Positions 21,401 to 33,400 of a DNA stretch of 64,000 nt are shown here, one piece after another (within the stretch, counting starts at the first letter, position 1; each line of letters starts with the position of its first letter). The notes beneath the pieces are model-generated. The model saw only the letters and a list, made by a program, of their open reading frames with translations, did not search any database and was not told the origin of the DNA. The position numbers and the translations under genes are program-made. Source of the stretch: Atherinomorus stipes (taxonomy: Eukaryota > Chordata > Actinopteri > Atheriniformes > Atherinidae); contig JALJCO010013441.1 of the NCBI GenBank assembly GCA_023101725.1, positions 1 through 64,000 of the forward strand, written 5' to 3'.

Positions 21401-24400
21401 GGCCACCCGGGCCTGGCCAGTTTGCTTTCCCATGGACAAAATTTGTGGTCAAACGTGCTCGGACACTGGCCTCAGTGCCCCCCCCTTCAACATCAACATG
21501 TCACTTCAGTCATGCAGAAAAACAGGCTCTCTCTTCAAAAACAACCCTCGCCTCCACGTTAAAGTTGCCTCGCAGGATTGTTTAAAACGAGGGTGATCAG
21601 AAAAGGTCGCTCCAAACCTCCTGGAGGAAAGTTCCTGAGGTGAAAGTCCGGCTTCTGAGCCTCTCTGGAACTAGTTTCAAGGCTCTACAGCAGTTAGAGA
21701 TCAAACACCATCTTCCAAAAGGTGAGAGTTCACCAGCTAATCGCTGCTGATGAGGGATGTGAACTTTAATTAAACCTGAAAAGCTGCATTTTCTCTCCAG
21801 AACTCTCAAACCTCATTTCTCAGTAGAAATACAAGAAGTAAACTGAAGGTTTTTACTTGTATGCAGGCTGAGAAAACAACAGCTGGGTGTGAAGCTCAAG
21901 AAATCGATGTAGCTGCTTCCTGTGATAATCAGAAACGTTTCAGGCGAGGAAACCAGCAGCTACAACTCGCACATCTCATGTTGAAATGTTAAGTTACTCC
22001 ACCCGTAGAGAGTCAATGTTCACTCATCCCAACCGATGCTTTACAAGCTAAACATAGAAATGAGAGGCAGGCGATCATTTAATCAGTAACACACCCAAGA
22101 TAAAAATCCCATCAGCTTCTAGGAGAGGCTGAGAAACTGACAGCTGAGAATAGAAACTCATTCTCTCCACAGGATTAAGAGTTATTTCAGAGGTTCATGA
22201 AGGTGTCGGCTTGTTTTATGTCAGATCAGCCGAGTTCAGGTCTGATCGGCTCATTAATGAGACCAAAGGGGGGGATGGCCCCGAACAAAAACGACCCTTT
22301 TGGCCGACATCCAAGCTTTTTATTTTTGTCATTTATATATTTCAAAACTCATCCGCTGCCGATACCAGATATCGATACAGATATTCAAGCTGGAAAAAAT
22401 AAGCAATCATTGCAAATAACAGTTTTGTTATCCGTTTCAGACACTTAAAAAAATAGGGGTGGGGGAAAAAATAACGATACACTGAAATGTCGCAATATTT
22501 TCATATGCAGATATGAAATCGATATTTAAAAATGCATCAATCTATCTTACTTCATTTCGTGAATTCTCGCAAGATTTCGTAGCAGAACAAAGATTAATAC
22601 CGCGTTTTTTACATGTCAGTGATATCAGCATATGAAAATATTGTGAAATTTTCATGAATTCTCGCGAGATTTTGTAACAGAAGGATGAAATATCGCGAGA
22701 TTTTATTAGTAAAAAAAAATCAATCCCATGTTTTTTAATGTCAATATGATATCAGCATATGAAGATATTGTGAAATTTTCATGAATTCTTGCAAGATTTC
22801 GTAACAGAACAATAAAATATTGCGAGATTTTTAAGTAAAATAGATCAATACTGCGTTTTTACATGTCAATGATATCAGCATATGAAAATATTGTGAATTT
22901 TAGAATTCTGGAGATTTTAAAGGGGGAGAAAAGGGATTAGAAAAAAAGACAACATGTTTTTAAGAAGATATTGTGAAATTTTCATGAATTCTTGCAAGAT
23001 TTCGTAACAGAACAATAAAATATTGCGAGATTTTTAAGTAAAATAGATCAATACTGCGTTTTTACATGTCAATGATATCAGCATATGAAAATATTGTGAA
23101 ATTTTCATGAATTCTCGCGAGATTTTGTAACAGAAGGATGAAATATCGCGAGATTTTTTTAGTAAAAAAGATCAATGCCATGTTTTTTAATGTCAATATG
23201 ATATCAGCATATGAAGATATTGTGAAATTTTCATGAAGTCTTGCAAGATTTTGTAACAGAATAAAATATTGCGACATCTTTAAGTAAAATAGATCAATAC
23301 TGCGTTTTTACATGTCAATGATATCAGCATATGAAAATATTGTGAAATTTTCATGAATTCTTGCAAGATTTCGTAACAGAACAATAAAATATTGCGAGAT
23401 TTTTAAGTAAAATAGATCAATACTGCGTTTTTACATGTCAATGATATCAGCATATGAAAATATTGTGAAATTTTCATGAATTCTCGCGAGATTTTGTAAC
23501 AGAAGGATGAAATATCGCGAGATTTTATTAGTAAAAAAGATCAATGCCATGTTTTTTAATGTCAATATGATATCAGCACATGAAGATATTGTGAAATTTT
23601 CGTGAATTCTTGCAAGATTTCGTAACAGAACAATAAAATATAGCAAGATTTCGATAGTGAAATAGATTGATCCCGCGTTTTTAAATGTCAATATGATATC
23701 AGCATATACAAATATCGCGATATTTCAGTGTATCAATATTTTTTCCCACCTCTAGTCTTTAGAAGTTTCAAAGTCTGTAAAAAAAAAAAAAAAGAAGTTT
23801 ATGAAGAAGAAGGTTTTTTTTTGTGACTTTAGAAACAGCGGGCTGATCGGTTAAAATATCGGTGGGGTGGCCCATGTCAGAATCTCAGTTTTAATGCCGA
23901 TGGCAGCCGATACCGATAGGGGGTCGATTATATCATGCATCCCTAAATTATTATGTACTTTTAACATGGTGCAGCATGCTTTGTTTATATTTGAATGTCA
24001 AAAATTTTATAAGCTAATAAAAATAAAAATATTACCCTACACCTTCCATTTTCTGCCATTTCTCTTTTGCCGTTGTTTGCAACACACACACAATGAACTG
24101 CTTATTAAAAGCAAAAAAAATCTTGCCCACTCTTGAAATACGTAAAAAAAATATTTTCTTTTGTTTGTAAAAAGAAAAAAAATTCTGCCAATGAAACAAG
24201 TGAGAATTTCTTATAAGAATTCTTAAAATGGTGTTTTATTGGAATATGTTCATAGATTAGGGATGCACGATAATGGAATTCTGGTCAATATCCGATATGC
24301 CAATATTTTAAAACTCGTGTGGCCAATAACTGATATCAATACTGATATTAAAGCTGAAAAGAAAAAAAGTCATTTAAAAAAGCAGGTTTATTTGTTTCCG

Positions 24401-27400
24401 ACACTTTGAGAAATAGGGGTGGGAAAAAATATTGATACACTGAAATATTGTGATATTTTCATATGTCGATATCAGATCGATATTTAAAAACACATTACTG
24501 ATCTATTTTACTTACAAAATCTCGCAAGATTTCACCCTGTTACAAAATCTTGCGATATTTCGTGAATTCTCACGTGATTTCATAACCACAATGATGAAAT
24601 ATCGCAAGATTTCATTAGTAAAATAGATCGATACAGTGTTTTTAAATTTTAATATATCAGCATATAAAATATCGCAAAATTTTCGTGAATTTTCGCAAGA
24701 TTTTGTAACGAAACAATGAAATATCGCGGGATTTCATTAGTAAAATAGACCGATGCTGTGTTTTTAAATGTCGGTATATCAGCATATGAAAATATTGCAA
24801 TATTTCAGTGTATAGATATTTTTTCCCACCTCTAGTCTTTAGAAGTTTTAAATCTGTGAAAAGGAATATTTTAAAGAAGTAGTTTTGTTTTTTTTAGACT
24901 TTAGAAACAGTGGGCTGATCGGTTAAATGTCAGTGGGGTGGCCAATGTCAGATATTCAGTTTTGAGGCTGATATTGATAGGGATGCGCGATACAATCGGC
25001 CCCCAATCATAGATGGAGGGTAATGATCTCTGACAAACGCTGGCTCAGCGTAGGCGTGGATGGCTTGAATCGCATTGCTATCCCCACTCATAAAAATCTT
25101 CATTTAAAAACTGCATTTTGTATTTATTTGTTATCTTTGTCTAATATTAAAATTAGTTTTTCCACATAACTATCTGTCAAAACCAGCAGATGTGACGACA
25201 TCTGAGTCAATGAACTGATAAAACTGCAGATTGTACTCAAAGCTGCTTATTTTCCTCATGTCTGTCAAGAACATCGAGTCTGTCTGTGATCCTTGTTAAC
25301 TCACTGGCTGCCAATCAAGTGTTTCCACGTTAATTAAGGGTTTTAATCGGCGGAGCCATTTTAATCTCTGGCGGAGCTTGTCAGAGAGTACTAAGGGCTC
25401 AACATCATTTTTTCGGTAGTTTTCATCTAATCCAGCAGATGGCGGTGTCAGACAAGCTTAAAAAAACCTACCAGGAAGTGATGCGATTCTATGATGCTTC
25501 CTGTGTTGTTAGCGGTTGTTAGAGCTAACCGGCTGTTAGCCCAAGAAAAATGATTGATCCTGCAGCGGGGGTCAGAGAACATGGCGACCGGTCGTAATCG
25601 AAGCAGTTTAGGAGGTGGATGAAGGAGGAAAGTTTGTGGAAAAAGTGATTGGTGACAGACAGACACGATCGATCGAAGACACGATGGAAATACAGCAGCG
25701 AAGTGCAGCAGCTGAAAGTGAAAGTAAGTCAACAGCACGCGGTTGTTTCCCGCGGGGGGGGGGGCACCTAAGCTGCTTAGCGGGAGGAGGAAGGGAGGAG
25801 TAGAGGAGACGTTTCTGCTGTTTCTGCCAAATATTATGCTGTGAAACGAACTTGTTGTGGCTTATTCAGCTAGTAAATAATTATTTTGCCTCCAAAACTC
25901 TTTTCTCAGTGTTGTATTTGTTGTATCATAGAAGTAAACAGCTGATCAGATGATGAAGGTGTTACTAAAGTAAAAAATATTGGCATCAAAGACACTTTTT
26001 TCACTTGAAGCGGACCTCAGCATTCAAAGCTAGTTTTCTCAGCTTTTTGGTCAGAAACAGGCATTTTCGCTGCAACAAAGCCATGTTCTACTGCAGATTA
26101 CTAAAGAATGGAAAAAGCTAGAAACAAATGTTTTTTTCTGATAAAAGAAGAGAGTCTAAGCTTTCCTTTGGTACATTCAGTGTTTGTATTGGCATAATAC
26201 AAAATATTCTGTGGATCTCCCAAAATCAGTGAAAATGCTTAAAAATCCTGGCAATATGGAGATCTGCTCGGAAAAGGTCTGGCAGTCAATGAGTTAAAGG
26301 CAAACACAATAACTCAAATAATGGTTTAAAACACCACTGACTCTTTGTTTGAACTAAATGCCTGTAATAAAGCAGCTATCTACTCCTAAAATCTAGCAGG
26401 TGCATCAGCGTGTAGCTACGACTGCGATAAAGCTGCAGATCTCTGAACCTTTGTAAAGACAGGAATATCAGGAACTTCTGATGCCAGTAATAATAGTTTA
26501 AAAGATAAGAAAAGGGGGTTTTGGGGCTTCAAATTACTCACAAAGGAAAAAAAGGAAACAGAAGCTTATTTATACGGGAGCTGATTATACGTGAGTCACC
26601 AAACTGAGGAGTAGAAAAACAGGACCGTAACCACAACATCCCCTCATAAACTCATAAAACCCACACAAAGATGCGAACACGCACCAACAGCAGGAGATAA
26701 ATACTTCTGGGTGACATGTAAAGACGCCTCTAACTCTCAATCTCAACCAGGAGATTTCTGTTTGCACAATCGTCATGTTCAAAGCGAGCAGCTGGAGGGA
26801 AAATAAAGGTGTGTGTAGACCTCTAACCTGACATTTATGCTGCCCTGAAGGCAAAGCAGCCATGACGACCTTCCTGTGGAGGAAGTTCGTATCTGTTCAC
26901 CTCCTACAAACCTCACATTTCATTTCAAGGTGAAGACACTTCCTACACATTAAAATCAAGGATGAGCTCCATGTCAGACTGCTATTTGTTTATGGTTTGC
27001 AAATATGAGTAAAGAGGAAGTTCAGTCTGACTGCAGCATCACAAGCAACAATCTGCAGCTTCAGGCTCAAATAACCTTTAGTCATGTGCTTATTTCCATA
27101 TGGGAGCATGCGAATCATTCATGCGGTGGCTCTGCAGCTTCTCGTTGCACCACTCCTCCCGTCTCCTCCTGTTTCTCTGGATTCTTCAGTCTAAGCTGGT
27201 TTTAGGAGCAACATGTGATACAAAGGTGAGCTGGTAAAAAAGCAGCTGCTCTGGTTATTTTTAGTCTATGAACCTGATGAATGATGCAGTTATTCAGAGG
27301 TAAAGCACACGTCACCACTCTCCTGCAGAGTGATGGGTTGCATTGTTTGGTTGCATAATTCAGTAAAAAAAAAAAAAAAAAAAAAAAATTTACTGAATTA

Positions 27401-30400
27401 TGATTTAGTAAAATAAAACATTCATTTTGAATTGTGGTTTTAAAAAATAACAGAAAAAAAAAAAAAAAAAACCTGTCCCAGATAAAAATAAGCACGTGTC
27501 AGGTGCAGACGTCTGATTGGACGTTACAGAAAACATTTAAGTGCAGTGATTGCCTCAAAGTGTTGCTCAATAAAATTTTAGGGTGTTTTCACACGTTTAG
27601 TGGCTCCAAATGTAAAAAAAAAAAAAAAAAAGATGTATTGTTTCATTTTTCAGTCCGTGCGGTTGCTTTCAGACCGGCTTTTTGTCACCCGAGACCAAAC
27701 GCTGCAGTACTTGGAGAGCAACATGTCTACATGACAACCGGTTGAAATCTGAAAAAGTAACAGAGGTGAATGGATAAAACTTTCATGATGAAGTGTGCCA
27801 GCTGTTAATCGCTCTTGCCTTTTTTCTTTTTTTCTTAATGCAACATGAGTTACCCTTGAAACACAATTTGTGAAATTTTCGGGAAGCTCTATAATACTGA
27901 CGATAAAGCGCGTTGATTGCTTATATGATTCTGATGGTATAATTATCAATCAATCAATCAATCTTTATTTATGAAGCGCTTTTCCAGCAGGTTACGCGAC
28001 TCAAAGCGCTTTTAATTATGACCACTGAAGCGTGGCTGCGCTGCAAGTTAAACTTTTTGCCTACGTTAAATAAGGGATAATGCCTGACGAGGTGTCCAAT
28101 GACTTCGGAGGCAACCTTCCTCTGCTCCTTGCTGGATGGTTCACGCCTCCGCGTCATCTATGTTATATGTATGTTACATGATACAAAGTTTTATTTCAGA
28201 GGGCACTGACGGAGCTCAATGAGCCTGCAGGCTGCTTTCACAGCGATGCACCGTCACAGACGTGATCTGCCATGTCGTCGGCGTCGCCCTAAAAATGCTC
28301 CGGAGGTTGTGGGTCGAACAGTCATTGCTTGTGTTCATATTGTGGATGGGAGCTGTTAGTTATTGTGCATCAGTATGCCTACAGTCTGTGTGGCAGGCTG
28401 TATCAGGTGGCATCATATTCTTACTTGCAGTACCCACTGGGGGGTACGTCACCAGACGGCATTTCTCTGTGCCGGTAGACACACAGCTGAGGGGCCGAGG
28501 TGTTTGCTGGTGGGTGGGTGTACGTGCAGCTCGTACGTGCATGTAGCCTGTTGTGCCACATTTTATGCTTGTATGACTGTTTATGCCATTGTAGTACCTA
28601 TATTTGGATTTACATCATTTTGCCATTAAAGGGGAAGTTCAGGATTTTTGACATAGGGCCTCATTTTCAAGTGAGCCAGAATGCTACTTCTCACTGAAGA
28701 CGGTTTCAACATATTTCATTCCGTTATTCTAGTTTCAGTGGGTTGCTGATGCTAATGCTAGTGCAAGTCAATAGGAATCTGCTAGCCTGTCATTAATAAT
28801 CTTCACCACTCCACAGAACATTCGAGGCAAATCATTTCTAACTTCAGAATATCTGTGTAAATGCCGTGTTAACAGAATAATGTTACAAATAAAACTAACC
28901 TGCATTTCGTTGCATTTTGATTGTTGATGCTGAGAAACTTTACAAAACTTTACTTCCTGTATTTGGCAGCAGAGTGATGTCATCTGTTGCTACGTGCATG
29001 AAGGAATCTGATTACACAAATATAAAGTCTAAAATACGGCGGCGTCTGAAAGGATATGATATGTCGGATTTTGAAGATGACTTCAAACTTTTTTCATCAA
29101 ACTAACTGTCACCATGTCTCTATGAACCGAAATACACTGGCAAAAGGTAGTAAGCTGGTAAGAAACTGGTTCCTCAATATGTAATGCAAAATTTGTCATA
29201 CAAGGTTAGTTTTACTTGTTTAAACACATGAGTTTACTAGTTTAACACGGCATTTACACAGATAGGCTTGCTGATTTGCCTCTGATCTTCTGTGGAGTGG
29301 ATAAGATTGGTTTTAATGACAGGCTAGCAGATTCCTATTGACTTCCACTAGCATTAGCATCAGCAACCTCCTGAAATGAGAATAACGGGATGAAATATGT
29401 CAAAACTGTCTTCAGTGATAAGTAGTATTCTGGCTCACTTGTAAATGAGGCCGTATGTCAAAAATTCTGAACTTCCCCTTTAAAATGTCCCCAAAAAGTG
29501 TTTTTGTCCCCCTGTAGCTGTCCAGCAGCGACTGGACCGGGCTGTCCCCTCAGGTTGTGTCCTGGAAGGTCATAGAGATCATTTCAAACCTTTTACAATG
29601 CTGTTTTCTGGAAAACAGACATGGAAAACATTCAGAGCTTCCCGTTACCGGGATGAATTTCTAACGATGATAACAGATGTGAAACCAGCAGAGGATGTCG
29701 GTCCACCAACATCTGTGATGCATAAACCGCGACGGCGGCCCTCCAGCAGGTCAGAAAAGCAGAAAGTGACTGGAATCTGAATGAAAATCGACAACATTTG
29801 AGTTTATGGCGTTCACGCGGCCCTCAGACATCTGCTGCGTTCAGCTCACTGGAAGAGCTGCCAATATGTCAACCAAATACCTCCAGCCAACACGCAGCAG
29901 CTCAACATTAATATTTATCCCGTCTCAACACCAACGCCAATAAATGTTTTGGTAACGAGCGGACCGTTTACAGAAACACCAAACTGCTCTTATCAAAAGT
30001 GTTGAGAATCAAGTACGTTCCTGTTTTCTGAAACATTCATCTCTGCTCATATCACCACAGATGCGTCCTCCCTGCTCTGGGAAGCATCTTAGACTCAATA
30101 CTTTTTACTGGTACTGACATTATGGCGCCAAAAACGACTGAGGTGTTCTAGTTTCACAGCCAATAAGGAGAAGGTCTTGCAACGACAGTGTCATAAACGC
30201 GTCTTCCTGACCTTAGAAGACTGTGATGATGCCAACACGATGATTTAAGCTCATGAATCTGCTGACTGTTGAGCTCCAAGCTGAGCAGTAACCAGCAGCT
30301 AGTTTCCGCTCTGAGCCCTTTATCTCATTATCATTAATTATGCAATAAGCTGATGGTTCAGAAACACGCTGCACTCATGCAAGTTCTTCTTTCACCACTG

Positions 30401-33400
30401 TCACCACCAGAAGGTTAAAAAAAAAGTGCACAAAAACAAGCCTCTGTCTCAGCAGTAAAGGTGCATTCCCACTAGCAGTCTGTTAGACTTTGTTCATCTG
30501 GAGGCTGAGACTTTTTTCCAGCTCAAGTTTGCTTTTTAACTCCACCTAAATGAACCAAACTTTCTGGAAAACACATTTCTGTCTCTGCCAGAGGCGGCGC
30601 CGGAGACGACGAGACAAACGGGAAGCTGGCTCATTTACTTCCAGGACAGCTATTTCCAGTAAAACATGCAGCTGCATCAGGCTGTAGAGACAGGGATGGT
30701 GAAACAGAAGCTTCACCAGACAATGAGACAACTGCTGTGAGATCAATCCCGTGTCTCCAGACATTTGAGACTGTCAGCAAGCGCTCCATCTGCTGGCCGT
30801 GGATGTGTACTGCATCTGAGGGAAGCGCTGCCAGAGGACGTCTCTGATTCAGTGTATAATAAAAGATATGTTCTCAAACTTGTGTTGGTGTTTCCTCTGT
30901 CCTTAATATGTTGGAATTATCCTCTGGGATAAATACAGTATTCTTCATTTCACTCACAAGTGATTGCAACTCCGGAAAAAGCATTGATAGATTGATAAAG
31001 CCCAGCCACACAGATGAAGTAACAGCTTTAGTCGCTGAGGCCACGCGACTTTCGGCATGCTGAGACTTCCACCAACATGGCACTTACAAGACTTTCTGTT
31101 CATAAGATCGAGGTGGAGTTGAGCAGACGGGCTCGAGCATAACATCCCTACCTCACGGTCCTCTGCAGACTCTAATGTGAAAAGTCTACGAACACAAAGT
31201 GACCCACTTTGCCAGATGTGATGCTGCTTTGTTTACAGAAATAACTGGGATGCTTCAGATGCTGTATGTATCAATTTTGACAAGAGATGTCTGATGTTAT
31301 CGGCTGATATCAGCATTAAAATGTGATATCGGAAAATATTAGTATAGTTTTTTTTGGGGGGGAGGGGGCGATATTTCTACCGATGAAATCTTGCGAGATT
31401 TGCTTCCATCAGCACCACTCCAGCATGTATAAAAGTCGCTGTTATCCTGGAAGAACTTCATTTCCCAGCATTCCTTTCAGAGTCATGTGACCACGGTCTT
31501 CTCTTTTTCTTTTCTTTTTTTTCCTCTAACTTATTGTTATTCTTATTTTTATTCTATTGTGTTGGTTTGTCAAGCGACTAAGGATGGAACTCAGCTTTGC
31601 TATAATCCTGCATATTTACATTTTCTATGTCCCCTTGTAAATAAACAAACTCGAACTAACCGCTCTCCTTTCCTTTGCGCTCCTCCTCCGTCAGCTGGGC
31701 CTGCAGCTGCGTCTGATTGGCTCTCAGGCAACGGTTCATCTCCTGCTCCTCCTTCAGCTCTTGGCTCAGCTTCGCCACCCGACTGTTCAGCTGCGTGCAC
31801 CTGAACGTTGAAACGCAGCTTTGGTTACAGTTACAGCAGAAGTGTTGATCACCACCACTGCAGTTAATACACGTCAGTGATCACGCTGACATGTGGCATC
31901 ATAAACTGTCTGCAGGGAAAACCAGAGTAAATTTCCTGTGAATTCTCGTCTCATTTTCCAGGTAAAAGTTCCTGGGAATTCTGGGGAATGGGCGTCGCCT
32001 TGTTGTGTTTGACATCTACTTATTACCACGTCCCTCTTCAGGGTTCCCACTCTTTTCTAGAAGTTGCTTTCCAGGACTATTCCAGGACATTTTCAGGACT
32101 TCTGCTACAGTACAACTCAAGCTATCACAACATAGACAAATAACTTCCACCTCAAGCTTTGGAGAAGTGTTCTACAATTAGAGTTTATATACATTTTTTT
32201 TTTTTTTTACAGTGATGAAGATGAAGAAGAGAAAGATGAAGAAAAGACAAAACAAAGACAAAGCAGAAATGAAGCGGGGATAAGGCTGCTTCGAAGCAGT
32301 TACAAAGCTGCGATGAAACAGCGACAGCTGCGACGAAGCAGCGATGAAACAGCTACAATGCTGCGACAAAAAAGTGACAAAGCTGCGACAAAACAGCGAC
32401 AAAGCTGCGAAGAAGCAGCGACAAAGCTGGGATAAAAATGCTACAAAGCCTCAATGAAACAGCTACAAAAGCTGCGATGAAGCAGCGGCGAAGCAGCGAC
32501 AAAAGCTGCGACGAAACAGCGACAAAGCTGCAACTAAACAGCGACAAAGCTGCGACGAAGCAGCGACGAAACAGCGACAAAGCTGCGACAAAAAAGTGAC
32601 AAAGCTGCGAAGAAGCAGCGACAAAGCTGGGATAAAAATGCTACAAAGCCTCAATGAAACAGCTACAAAAGCTGCGATGAAGCAGCGGCGAAGCAGCGAC
32701 AAAAGCTGCGACGAAACAGCGACAAAGCTGCAACTAAACAGCGACAAAGCTGCGGCGAAGAGTAGACGAAACAGCTACAATGCTGCGACAAAAAAGTGAC
32801 AAAGCTGCGAAGAAGCAGCGACAAAGCTGGGATAGAAATGCTACAAAGCCTCAATGAAACAGCTACAAAAGCTGCGATGAAGCAGCGGAGAGGCAAAACT
32901 GCGAGAAAAGCGACAGCGACTAAACAGCGACAAAGCTGCGCGAAGCAGCGACGAAACAGCGACAAAGCTGCGACAAAAAAGGACAAAGCTGCGAAGAAGC
33001 AGCGACAAAGCTGCGATAGAAATGCTACAAAGCCGCAATGAAACAGCGACAAAAGCTGCAATGAAGCAGCGAAGCAGCGACAAAAGCTGCGACGAAACAG
33101 CGACAAAGCTGCGACTAAACAGCGACAAAGCTGCGACGAAACAGCGACAAAGCTGCGACAAAAAAGTGACAAAGCTGCGAAGAAGCAGCGACAAAGCTGG
33201 GAATAGAAATGCTACAAAGCCTCAATGAAACAGCTACAAAAGCTGCAATGAAGCAGCGGCGAAGCAGCGACAAAAGCTGCGACGAAACAGCGACAAAGCT
33301 GCAACTAAACAGCGACAAAGCTGCGACGAAGCAGCGACGAAGCTGCGATAAAACAGCTACAATGCTGCGACAAAAAAGTGACAATGCTGCGACAAAACAG

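Noticed and set aside
23062..23691. Repeated frame resembling [20 protein letters not shown]
   Set aside because: In-frame translation of the 124-bp Y array; no independent support.
22454..23754. CRISPR array
   Set aside because: Units are about 124 bp, contiguous and degenerate, without unique spacers, in a vertebrate-type genome.
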